A DNA stretch of 6,103 bases from Deltaproteobacteria bacterium (GCA_030590185.1 JAUUZB010000289.1:1-6103); one strand, 5' to 3'. Positions 1 to 5,712 are shown, counted from the stretch's first letter. The notes: generated by a model from the letters alone, not told the origin. Numbers and translations are program-made.

Positions 1-6
1 GGAGGA
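1..6 (+). promoter_or_regulatory. Shine-Dalgarno of the 5'-nucleotidase-domain gene
   Basis: GGAGGA lies six bases before the ATG at 13. It is a near-perfect ribosome binding site and supports that start codon over an unseen upstream one. Confidence 0.7.
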
Positions 7-12
7 TGGCCT

Positions 13-807
13 ATGAGTCGCTCGCCGCTCCTGTTAGCGGTCGGCCTGTTGCCGGCCTGTATGGCCTACAACCCGGATTGCCCGGTGGACACCAGCGCCG
101 TGGCGGGTGTCAGTGACGTCACCCTGGACGTGCGGCGCAGCCTGCTGCGCACCCAGGAGGCGCCGATCGGTAACCTGATCACCGATGCCTTCTACGATTA
201 TCTGGCGGCGCAAGCGGTGCCGGTCGGCAAAGAGGTCGACTTCGCGATCATCAACGCCGGCGCCATCCGTGACGTCAGCGAGTGCGCCGCGGTCGAGCAG
301 CTCGGTCCGGGGTCGATCACCCTCGACCAACTCGCCGATCTGTTGCCCTTTGACAACGACCTCGAGCTGATCGAGGTCAGCGGCGAGGAGCTGTTGCGCG
401 CCCTCGAGCACAGTGTGTCGCGCCTCGGTGAAGCCGGGGACTGGGGGCTGGCCGGTCAGTTCTTGCAGGTTTCCCATCTGAGCTTCAGCGTGGATTGCTC
501 GCGCAGCGCCGCGGTAGGTGAGGCCATCGTCGGGGCGCGCATCGTCGACGGCGCGGTCACCATCCTGCATGATGACGGCACGAGCGAGGCGCTCGACACG
601 GCCACTGATTATCAGGTGGCGACCATCACCTACCTGGTCGAGGGCGGGGACGGGTTCACCTCGTTGAGCCGTCGGGTCCCGCTCGGAGAGCTCGAGCTGG
701 ATCCGGACGTGGTGGTCGTCGCCAACTATCTCAATGTTCAGGAGTCGGTCGCGCCCCAGGTCGAAGGGCGGATCGTGCTGGATGCTAACTGTACCGTGGC
801 CCGGTGA
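13..807 (+). CDS. Stand-alone 5'-nucleotidase C-terminal-domain protein, putative lipoprotein
   Basis: A 264-residue exported protein. Residues 5-15 are hydrophobic and end in L-P-A-C, a lipobox-like site at Cys16 (Pro at -2 is atypical), so outer-membrane or periplasmic anchoring is inferred. Nearly all the rest matches the C-terminal domain of 5'-nucleotidases (UshA/CD73 type): EAPIGNLITD (49-58), NAGAIR (81-86), GSITLDQL followed by LPFDN (100-115), SGEELLRALE (123-132), GQFLQVS (148-154) and the YxVAT...GGDGF block (200-215). In this family the C-domain binds the nucleotide through the Arg, Phe/Asn and GGDG-F elements, which are present. The N-terminal metallophosphatase domain, which holds the metal ligands and does the hydrolysis, is absent, so catalysis alone is unlikely. 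The ATG at 13 has a Shine-Dalgarno GGAGGA at 1-6. Only 12 bases precede it, so a longer upstream reading frame cannot be excluded, but the signal-like N-terminus argues against one. It could be a nucleotide-binding protein, or work with a separately encoded phosphatase domain just upstream of the window. Confidence 0.85.
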   Translation: MSRSPLLLAVGLLPACMAYNPDCPVDTSAVAGVSDVTLDVRRSLLRTQEAPIGNLITDAFYDYLAAQAVPVGKEVDFAIINAGAIRDVSECAAVEQLGPGSITLDQLADLLPFDNDLELIEVSGEELLRALEHSVSRLGEAGDWGLAGQFLQVSHLSFSVDCSRSAAVGEAIVGARIVDGAVTILHDDGTSEALDTATDYQVATITYLVEGGDGFTSLSRRVPLGELELDPDVVVVANYLNVQESVAPQVEGRIVLDANCTVAR

Positions 808-820
808 GCCGCTGGCTCAC
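804..820. terminator. Hairpin containing both convergent stop codons
   Basis: GTGAGCC (804-810), loop GCT, GGCTCAC (814-820): a perfect 7-bp stem with a 3-nt loop. The TGA stop of the upstream + gene (805-807) and the TGA stop of the converging - gene (817-819) both lie inside the stem, in symmetric arms. There is no real T-run on either strand, only TTCTT on +. Intrinsic termination is therefore uncertain, and the hairpin may instead act as a bidirectional 3'-end stabiliser. Confidence 0.4.
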
Positions 821-1044
821 TTCTTGGCGGCGGGCTCGTCCTCAGGCACACCCACAGCGGCCACGTCACGGTCGGCGGGGATGTAGTCGGAGGTAGAGGG
901 GATCTTTTGCATCTCGCGGCGGGCGACCCGCCAGGATTGTTGAATCAGCCAAGAGACCGATCGATCCTGACGTTTGGCTTCCTTCAAAATCTCAGCGAGC
1001 ATTTCGGCCGGGAAATAAAGGGCCTGCCGCCGCGTCTGTGCCAC
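817..1044 (-). CDS. Small ribbon-helix-helix DNA-binding protein, second of a tandem pair
   Basis: A 75-residue protein starting at GTG (1044-1042). The N-terminal RRQALYF looks like the DNA-contacting beta strand of an RHH (CopG/Arc-like) fold. A helix around PAEMLAEILKEAKRQ follows, then a turn and second helix DRSVSWLIQQSWRVARREM. The tail from about residue 50 is Asp/Glu/Pro/Ala-rich and probably disordered. It shares about 29 of 50 core residues with the gene immediately upstream, including the invariant block RQDRS-S-W..QQ.WR.AR, so the two arose by duplication. The gap between the upstream TAA and this GTG is 2 bases. The Shine-Dalgarno GGAGAAGGG (1052-1060) lies inside the end of the upstream gene, so translational coupling is likely. 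It resembles short deltaproteobacterial RHH proteins that I recall as family TIGR04563; that assignment is from memory and unchecked. Target DNA is unknown, and hetero-oligomerisation with its partner is an inference. Confidence 0.8.
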   Translation of the reverse strand: MAQTRRQALYFPAEMLAEILKEAKRQDRSVSWLIQQSWRVARREMQKIPSTSDYIPADRDVAAVGVPEDEPAAKK

Positions 1045-1046
1045 GG

Positions 1047-1241
1047 TTACCCTTCTCCGCCGTCATCACCGACGACGTCATTCACGGACGGAAACCGCAT
1101 GATCTCGGTGCGAGCAATGCGCCAGGCTTGTTGAACGATCCAGGAGAGCGAACGATCTTGGCGGTTGGCCTCGACCTGAATCTCCTTGAGCATGTCCTCG
1201 GGAAAATACAGGCTCTGCTTGCGCTTGTCTGTGCGTTTCAT
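1047..1241 (-). CDS. Small ribbon-helix-helix DNA-binding protein, first of a tandem pair
   Basis: A 64-residue protein starting at ATG (1241-1239). It has a basic N-terminus (KRTDKRK), the predicted beta strand KQSLYF, helix PEDMLKEIQVEANRQ, and helix DRSLSWIVQQAWRIARTEI, followed by a short acidic/Gly tail. This is the layout of a minimal RHH regulator that dimerises through the strand and inserts it in the DNA major groove. The Shine-Dalgarno is weak (AGG about 14 bases upstream), whereas its downstream paralog has a strong one. A -35/-10 pair at 1312-1340 would give a leader of roughly 60 nt. A 10-bp-period direct repeat near the predicted transcription start could be an autoregulatory operator (inference). 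No toxin-like partner follows it: the neighbour is a second RHH copy, so an ordinary toxin-antitoxin reading is not supported. Confidence 0.82.
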   Translation of the reverse strand: MKRTDKRKQSLYFPEDMLKEIQVEANRQDRSLSWIVQQAWRIARTEIMRFPSVNDVVGDDGGEG

Positions 1242-1292
1242 CGTGTTGGCCGTTGCCTAACTGGGTCCTGCCAAACGTACCCGTGTGGTGAG

Positions 1293-1307
1293 ACAATTAC
1301 TTACAAT
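1293..1307. promoter_or_regulatory. Direct repeat, candidate RHH operator
   Basis: ACAAT at 1293-1297 and ACAAT at 1303-1307 repeat with a 10-base period, one helical turn, in an A/T-rich island within otherwise GC-rich DNA. It overlaps the expected transcription start of the RHH operon. RHH dimers commonly bind adjacent half-sites about one helical turn apart, so this is a reasonable autoregulatory site. There is no direct evidence for binding. Confidence 0.3.
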
Positions 1308-1311
1308 GAAA

Positions 1312-1340
1312 GGTATAGTGCGAGCGATTCTCTGAAGCAA
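1312..1340 (-). promoter_or_regulatory. Candidate sigma70-type promoter of the RHH pair
   Basis: On the minus strand TTGCTT (1340-1335) is separated by exactly 17 bases from TATACC (1317-1312). Compared with TTGACA/TATAAT this is three or four matches per box, with ideal spacing. It lies about 70 bases upstream of the RHH start codon and directly follows a hairpin that ends the preceding small ORF, which is the expected position. Confidence 0.45.
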
Positions 1341-1344
1341 GCCG

Positions 1345-1363
1345 CATCCCCGAGCGAGGGATG
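1345..1363 (-). terminator. Hairpin just downstream of the 34-residue ORF
   Basis: CATCCC (1345-1350) and GGGATG (1358-1363) form a 6-bp stem with a 7-nt loop. It starts about 10 bases after the stop of the minus-strand small ORF and sits between that ORF and the promoter of the next minus-strand operon. No clear T-run follows on the minus strand, so it may be a weak or factor-assisted terminator. Confidence 0.35.
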
Positions 1364-1373
1364 ATCGTTTGAC

Positions 1374-1478
1374 TCAGAAACGGGTGAGGAGGGCGTTGAC
1401 GAGCACGACCGCGGTCGTTGCGAAGATGGCGCCCCACAGGCGGAGGCGTTGCACGTCCAAGGTCGGTTGCGATTGCAT
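1374..1478 (-). CDS. Small single-pass membrane protein (34 residues), hypothetical
   Basis: ATG at 1478-1476 to TGA at 1376-1374. The N-terminus MQSQPTLDVQRLRL is polar, with two arginines just before the membrane segment. Residues 14-31 (W15, then IFATTAVVLVNALL) form one hydrophobic segment, and the protein ends TRF. Evidence that it is real: an AGGA Shine-Dalgarno 8 bases before the ATG; third codon positions almost all G or C, like the genuine genes here; a sensible membrane-protein layout; and a hairpin just after the stop. The overlapping frame on the same strand gives a Cys/Ser/Pro-rich composition typical of a shadow frame. It lies in the otherwise empty stretch between the RHH pair and the divergent TPR gene. 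I do not recognise the family and assign no function. With one helix it could be a regulator or subunit of a membrane complex. Confidence 0.5.
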   Translation of the reverse strand: MQSQPTLDVQRLRLWGAIFATTAVVLVNALLTRF

Positions 1479-1505
1479 GTAGGTAATCCTGGCACGTGCA
1501 CCTAC
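1479..1505 (-). promoter_or_regulatory. Inverted repeat enclosing the Shine-Dalgarno of the small ORF
   Basis: In the minus-strand transcript GTAGGT (1505-1500) and ACCTAC (1484-1479) can pair, with the AGGA ribosome site in the 15-nt loop and the right arm directly abutting the ATG. The loop also contains the self-complementary GCACGTGC. It could modulate initiation or be a protein-binding site; a 6-bp stem may also be chance. Confidence 0.25.
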
Positions 1506-1548
1506 TCCGCCCAAAAAACCTGCGCCCTAGGCCAAGCGCATCCGAAAG

Positions 1549-1557
1549 TGTTATCGT
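1549..1557 (+). promoter_or_regulatory. Candidate extended -10 element of the TPR gene
   Basis: TG-T-TATCGT matches the extended -10 form TGnTATAAT at the key T, A and final T. It would start transcription near 1564, about 33 bases before the GTG at 1597. No convincing -35 box is present at 16-18 bases upstream. The rest of 1506-1596 shows nothing else I can name. Confidence 0.3.
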
Positions 1558-1596
1558 AACGGCACGGTCGCTAGGGGCGGCCGGGGTTTAGATATC

Positions 1597-3513
1597 GTGG
1601 CTCTGGGACTCACGGGTGCAGTTGTATGGTTGGCGTTCGCCACGTCCGGCGCGCCGAGCACCGATCCTGCCATCGAGCGCTCCTTGATCTCCCTCGAAGC
1701 GCAGACCCATGCCCTGCGCGAAGTGCTCGAGCCGAACCCGCGGGACGTGATCGAGCTGCAGCTGCATCGGGCCCGGGTGGTGTGGAACAGCGACCCGGCC
1801 GCCACCGCAGCGTTGTTCAATCTGGTGTTGCAGAACACCACCAGCGGCGACCAACGCAACCAGGCGTTGATCGACGCGGCTCGCGATCCCGACCCGGCGT
1901 CGGTGCAATTCAACATGGTGCTGCGCCGCGCCATCAACGACGACGAGCGCACCCTGCTCTTGATCGAGGCGGCGAGGGCCGAGGCCTCCATCGGCTACCT
2001 GCAGGCCGCCATGAAACACTATCTCGAGGCGATCGCCATCGGCCGGCGTGGTCATCAGATAGCCGCGGCCTTCGAGGGCTTCGTGGCCGTGGCGGAGCGC
2101 TCTGGAACGGTGCCGGCGGTACCGTCGGTGGATCGTTACGTTGAAGCCCTATCCCACGAGGGCGAGCTCGACGTGGTCGGCTGGGAGACGGTCTATCGCC
2201 TCGGACGGTTGTTGATTCGGCGCGGCGACCGGCGCGTGGTCGACGTGGTGACCGCCATTCCAGAGCACGTGCCTGCGGGCCGCCGCGGGCTCTACATTCT
2301 GGCCACCGAGCACCTGCGCCGTGGACAGCGGGAGCTGGCCAAGGAGGTCTTCGAACGGGCGGCGAACCTTCCCCCCTATCCGCCCGAGGTCGACCTGGAT
2401 CCGGAGCGCGACCGGGCGGTGCGCGAGTTGGTGTGGCTCGCCATCGGCCGCCTAGCCTTCGAAGACGGAGATAAGGAAACGGGCATCGTCGCCTACCATC
2501 AAATCTCGGTCGACTCGCCACGCTTCTTGGAGGCATTCTACGAGCTCGGCTGGTTGGCGATGGAGGCTGGCGACGAGAACGTGGCACGCGAGGCTTTCCG
2601 TCCCGTGGTCGAGCTGGGCGCCAACACCGCATACGGGCGCAAGGCACAGCTCCTGCGCGGCTACATGCTGCTGCAGGAGGGGCGCCTCGACGAGGCCGAG
2701 CAACACTACGAGAAGATCACCGAGACGTTCCAAGACTCCCTGCGGACCTTCGCCGTCGAGCTCGCCAAGGTCGAGGATCTCGGGGACCTGGCGCGGGATT
2801 GTGACACCCGGGAGCGGGCCCTCGAGGATCCGTTCCTGCAGCCGGTATTGGCGCGCGACGGCGTTCGAGCGGCCCGTAAGATGGCGCTGAAACTGGCCGA
2901 GATCGGCACCCTCGGCTTCGTCCTCGATAATCAGCTCGCCGAGCTCGACGCCCTGTTGGCGGGGGAGGGCGCCCTGAATCCGCTGGGGCAGGTCGCCAAG
3001 GATCGTCGCGCCATCGAGCGGGTGTTGCAACAGGTCGACGAGGTCTCCCTGCTGATTGATCGCCGGTCGGCTCGTCACCGCTGGTTGGCTGGGCCAGCGG
3101 CCGATGCGGGCACGGTCGATTGTTGCGGGGAGCCGCGTCACCGGGCCGCCAACCTGCGCAACACCCTCGAGACCTTCATCGCCGAGCTCGACGCTCGGGA
3201 GCAAACCCTGCGCTCCGAGCTGACCGACATCCGGGATGAGACCGTTCGGCTGCAGGCCGAACAACGGGCGCTCTATGCCGGTCTGGTCAATGAGGTTAGT
3301 GATTTCCAGATCGACGCCGTGGCCCAGGCCGCGGCCGAGGAGCGCGGCCACCTCAAGCGCATGCTGATGGAGGGCGAGGCCGGCGTGCTCGAATCGATTT
3401 GGCAGCGCAAGGAGCGAAATCTCCAGTCAATCATGGAGGCGCTGGACGCCCGCAAGATCCTGCTCGAACGATTGCAGGACCGCTACCGCGAGATTCTGAT
3501 CGAGACCATGTAG
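1597..3513 (+). CDS. Exported or membrane-anchored TPR and coiled-coil protein
   Basis: A 638-residue protein. GTG 1597 is the only good start in frame after the TAG at 1528-1530. GGGG at 1583-1586 is at best a weak, somewhat distant ribosome site. Residues 2-18 (ALGLTGAVVWLAFATSG) are hydrophobic and look like a signal sequence or anchor, though without the usual basic N-terminus. Helical repeats follow. The clearest TPR-like units are around 231-260 (ATEHLRRGQRELAKEVFERA), 279-305, 311-343 (AFYELGWLAMEAGDENVAREAF) and 347-378 (AQLLRGYMLLQEGRLDEAEQHY). Residues about 465-490, 515-560 and 580-635 are charged, Leu-heptad-like and predicted coiled coil. A short segment with two adjacent cysteines (509-510) separates two of them. 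There is no catalytic motif. TPR proteins are assembly scaffolds, so a periplasmic scaffold role is inferred. The next gene is a transglycosylase with its own helical-repeat region, suggesting a shared envelope task. No specific family recognised. Confidence 0.85.
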   Translation: MALGLTGAVVWLAFATSGAPSTDPAIERSLISLEAQTHALREVLEPNPRDVIELQLHRARVVWNSDPAATAALFNLVLQNTTSGDQRNQALIDAARDPDPASVQFNMVLRRAINDDERTLLLIEAARAEASIGYLQAAMKHYLEAIAIGRRGHQIAAAFEGFVAVAERSGTVPAVPSVDRYVEALSHEGELDVVGWETVYRLGRLLIRRGDRRVVDVVTAIPEHVPAGRRGLYILATEHLRRGQRELAKEVFERAANLPPYPPEVDLDPERDRAVRELVWLAIGRLAFEDGDKETGIVAYHQISVDSPRFLEAFYELGWLAMEAGDENVAREAFRPVVELGANTAYGRKAQLLRGYMLLQEGRLDEAEQHYEKITETFQDSLRTFAVELAKVEDLGDLARDCDTRERALEDPFLQPVLARDGVRAARKMALKLAEIGTLGFVLDNQLAELDALLAGEGALNPLGQVAKDRRAIERVLQQVDEVSLLIDRRSARHRWLAGPAADAGTVDCCGEPRHRAANLRNTLETFIAELDAREQTLRSELTDIRDETVRLQAEQRALYAGLVNEVSDFQIDAVAQAAAEERGHLKRMLMEGEAGVLESIWQRKERNLQSIMEALDARKILLERLQDRYREILIETM

Positions 3514-3521
3514 TTTCGCCA

Positions 3522-3573
3522 GAGGCGACAAATTGTTGGCGCCTCCTCGGGTCGATCGTCCCGCCGATTTTTT
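3522..3573 (+). terminator. Terminator-like hairpins followed by T6
   Basis: The first stem is GAGGCG (3522-3527) with CGCCTC (3540-3545), extended internally by ACAA/TTGT. The second, weaker one is CGGG (3548-3551) with CCCG (3560-3563), or alternatively TCGG/CCGA ending at 3567. Six T residues (3568-3573) follow immediately. This begins 9 bases after the TPR gene stop and probably ends or attenuates its transcript before the transglycosylase gene. The T-run also abuts a near-perfect palindrome TCGGCCC-A-GGGCCGA (3573-3587). Confidence 0.45.
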
Positions 3574-3592
3574 CGGCCCAGGGCCGAGGGTT

Positions 3593-3600
3593 GCTAGCAT
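3593..3600 (+). promoter_or_regulatory. Candidate -10 of a leaderless transglycosylase transcript
   Basis: Positions 3592-3600 read TTGCTAGCAT, in which TG-C-TAGCAT resembles an extended -10. It ends 6 bases before the GTG at 3607, which would place the transcription start at or very near the start codon. The gene also has no Shine-Dalgarno at proper spacing (the nearest purine run, GAGGG at 3586-3590, is 16 bases away). The two facts together suggest leaderless initiation. No good -35 is seen. Confidence 0.3.
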
Positions 3601-3606
3601 TTTGCT

Positions 3607-5655
3607 GTGAAGACGCGATCCCTGTGGCGACCGATTGGTGTGGGCATCCTGCTCGGGGTGATCGGCCCGATCCGGCCGGTGGGTGTGGGCAACGACGCCC
3701 TGGCCCTCGGCGGCGCCGTGCACGCCGAGCCCACCCTGGAGATCCTTGGCCGGTCCGAGCCGGCTCGCCAGCCTCCCGTGGAGCTCGTCCTGCGGGTCCT
3801 CTCTTCGGCCGAGGGCTTGCTGCGTCTCGGCCGCCCGGACGCGGCGGCTGAGCTCGCGCGTCGTCTGCCGACCACCGGCCCCCACGGCGATGCGGTGCTG
3901 CGGGTGCGGGCCTGGGCCCTGATGCGATCCGACGGCCTCGCCGAGCTCGCGGATCTCCTCGCCGACCACGAACCGCTCGTCGGTGAGCTTCTCTTTCTGC
4001 GCGGTGCGGGCCGCCTGCACGGCGAGGAGCCCAAGGCGGGTCGGCGTGATCTCCAGCAGCTCTGGTGGGACGAACCCGAGGGGGCCTGGGGCCTCGCCGC
4101 CCTGCGTGAGCTGGCCGAGGTCCCTGGTCTCTATGGCGCCAAGGAGCGGCGGCTGATCAAGCATCATCTCCAGCGGGCCACCAGCTCCGTCGTGGGCCCG
4201 GCGCGGGGGGGGGGCAGCGGTCAATCGTTGCTGGATGCGCTAATTCGGGACACCCCATCGCGCACCCGGCTGGGTGCCGAGCTCCAACAGGCCACGGGTA
4301 TTCGCCTGACGCGCGCCGAGGATTTCACCGCGGCCGTGGCGACCCTGATCGAGGCCAAGCGGTCGACCAACGATTCGGAGCTGCGCCGGGCCATTGAGTT
4401 GCGCCTCGGGGAGGCGGAGCGCCGGCGGGGTCGGTTGAGCTCGGCCGCCCGTTGCTTCGACGCGGTCGCCAGCAGCGGTGACGATGCCCTGGCGCTCGAG
4501 GCTCTGGCGTCGGCTGGGCAGATGTTCATCGAGTACCGGCGTTATGACGAGGCGCGCCGGCGGTTCGAGTCCCAGCTGGTCACCAACCCGGTGGGGCCGA
4601 CGCGGCGTCAGGCGCTCAAGGGGTTGGGGTGGGTCGCCTACCGCACCGGAGATTTCATTGCGGCCCGGCGGTTCTTCGAGGCTCTGCGGGACGAGGATCC
4701 GTTCGGTGAGCTGGCGCCGGGCGCCGTCTATTGGGCGGCCCGGGCGCTCGAAGAGATGGGCGGCGATCGTGAGCGGGTGCAGGCTGAGCTGGTCGGGTTG
4801 GCGCGGCGTTTTCCCGTGAGCTACTACGCTTATCGCGCCACCGAACGTCTTGGCCGCCCGCCATGGCCGTCGGCCGACGGGGTCCTCCCCCCGGAGGAGC
4901 TGACGCCGCCGGCCGAGCACGTCGCAGAGCTCGTCAAGCTCGGCATGGCGCGTCGGGTGCGCAAGGAGCTTCGTCAGATCCTCGAGGCGACCGACACCAA
5001 CATGGGGCCGCGTAGCCTTACGGAAATGGCCGAGGCCGCCGTCGACGTGGGGCAACCCGGGGTCGCCAGTCGCTTTCTCTATCGTCGCAACCGCCGCTTC
5101 CCTGATGGCACCGCCGCGACCATCGCGCCGCTGGCCCGTCAGTTCCCGGCGACATACGTCGACCTGGTCAGCGGCGAGGCCAAGCGCCAGGGCGTCAACC
5201 GCGATCTGGTCGTGGCGCTGGTCCGTCAGGAGAGCGGCTTCCGGGCCGACGTGAGCTCACCCGTGGGTGCCCTCGGCTTGATGCAGTTGATGCCGGCCAC
5301 CGCCCGGGATCTGATGCGCGAGCACAACCGCCGTGCCCACCCGACCGCCGCCCAAATCCTCGTTCCCGAGACCAACGCCCGTCTCGGTGTGCGCTACCTC
5401 GGTCGCATGCTGCGGGCCTTTGGCAACCGGGCCGAGCTCGCCCTCGCCGCCTACAACGCCGGTCCGGGCGCCGTCACCCGCTGGCGCCAGGGGCGTGGCG
5501 ATTTGCCGGCCGAGATCTTCGTGGAGGAGATCCCCTACCGTGAGACCAACCTATACGTGCGTAAGGTTCTGGCCTGGCGTCAGGCGTTGCGGTTGATCGA
5601 GCTGTCGAAGCTCGACCCGGGACATCTGGATCTCTTGGCGGCCAAGGCGCGGTAG
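3607..5655 (+). CDS. Slt70-like soluble lytic murein transglycosylase (GH23, SLT domain)
   Basis: A 682-residue periplasmic enzyme that cleaves the MurNAc-GlcNAc bond of peptidoglycan, leaving 1,6-anhydro-MurNAc. A TAG in frame at 3595-3597 excludes any earlier start. The GTG start gives MKTRSLWRP followed by a hydrophobic stretch (10-22), a signal sequence or anchor with a possible A-x-A type site at VHA (38-40). Residues about 55-190 and 235-370 are alpha-helical, TPR-like repeats (for example 304-325 and 337-360). The 372-416 segment (YWAARALEEMG ... FPVSYYAYRATERLG) is typical of the Slt family just before the linker. The catalytic SLT domain spans about 516-665: catalytic Glu542 in ESGF (542-545), GLMQLMP (557-563), AYNAG (615-619) and EIPYRETNLYV (641-651), all intact. 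Length is close to that of E. coli Slt70. A run of ten G (4205-4214) encodes a Gly-rich hinge at 200-205 and could be a slippage site or sequencing error. The reading frame is open on both sides. Confidence 0.93.
   Translation: MKTRSLWRPIGVGILLGVIGPIRPVGVGNDALALGGAVHAEPTLEILGRSEPARQPPVELVLRVLSSAEGLLRLGRPDAAAELARRLPTTGPHGDAVLRVRAWALMRSDGLAELADLLADHEPLVGELLFLRGAGRLHGEEPKAGRRDLQQLWWDEPEGAWGLAALRELAEVPGLYGAKERRLIKHHLQRATSSVVGPARGGGSGQSLLDALIRDTPSRTRLGAELQQATGIRLTRAEDFTAAVATLIEAKRSTNDSELRRAIELRLGEAERRRGRLSSAARCFDAVASSGDDALALEALASAGQMFIEYRRYDEARRRFESQLVTNPVGPTRRQALKGLGWVAYRTGDFIAARRFFEALRDEDPFGELAPGAVYWAARALEEMGGDRERVQAELVGLARRFPVSYYAYRATERLGRPPWPSADGVLPPEELTPPAEHVAELVKLGMARRVRKELRQILEATDTNMGPRSLTEMAEAAVDVGQPGVASRFLYRRNRRFPDGTAATIAPLARQFPATYVDLVSGEAKRQGVNRDLVVALVRQESGFRADVSSPVGALGLMQLMPATARDLMREHNRRAHPTAAQILVPETNARLGVRYLGRMLRAFGNRAELALAAYNAGPGAVTRWRQGRGDLPAEIFVEEIPYRETNLYVRKVLAWRQALRLIELSKLDPGHLDLLAAKAR
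4205..4214 (+). repeat. G10 homopolymer inside the transglycosylase gene
   Basis: Ten consecutive G encode Arg-Gly-Gly-Gly, followed by Ser-Gly, between the N-terminal helical region and the TPR-like region. Homopolymers of this length are prone to replication slippage, and a change of one base would truncate the protein before its catalytic domain. Here the count keeps the frame open. Confidence 0.8.
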
Positions 5656-5683
5656 AACACCCGCGCCGAGGGCGTCAGCTCGT

Positions 5684-5712
5684 TTGCCAGCCTGGCGCGC
5701 GCCTGCTACCAC
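5684..5712 (+). promoter_or_regulatory. Candidate promoter of the Cys-repeat lipoprotein
   Basis: TTGCCA (5684-5689, five of six matches to TTGACA) is separated by 17 bases from TACCAC (5707-5712), which is preceded by TGC as in an extended -10. The predicted start is about 20 bases before the ATG, just ahead of a strong Shine-Dalgarno. The -10 is poor and the spacer is very GC-rich. Confidence 0.35.

Noticed and set aside
817..1241. Toxin-antitoxin module reading of the two small genes
   Set aside because: Both proteins are RHH paralogs and no toxin-like gene lies next to them on the same strand.
1301..1501. A 66-codon minus-strand frame overlapping the 34-residue ORF
   Set aside because: Its Cys/Ser/Pro/Arg-rich composition is typical of a shifted frame. 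The overlapping 34-residue frame has a better ribosome site, better third-position use and a coherent membrane segment.
1490..1505. A possible sigma54 promoter (TGGCACG at 1490-1496)
   Set aside because: The -24-like half is perfect, but the required GC at the -12 position is TA, so the element is incomplete.
2452..3351. A 299-codon minus-strand frame inside the TPR gene
   Set aside because: It is the mirror of the coding frame (its repeated LxxLG/GxLxQ pattern reflects the opposite-strand helical repeats), with no good start context or family match.
3427..4224. A 265-codon open frame on the minus strand spanning the end of the TPR gene and the start of the transglycosylase gene
   Set aside because: It is antisense to two well-supported genes and has low-complexity Arg/Gly/Pro/His-rich composition, as expected of shadow frames in GC-rich DNA. 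No domain is visible.
5662..5696. Hairpins CGCC-GAG-GGCG (5664-5674) and GCCAG-C-CTGGC (5686-5696) as a terminator after the transglycosylase gene
   Set aside because: Stems of only 4-5 bp, one without a real loop, and no T-run follow the stop; chance pairing is likely in such GC-rich DNA.
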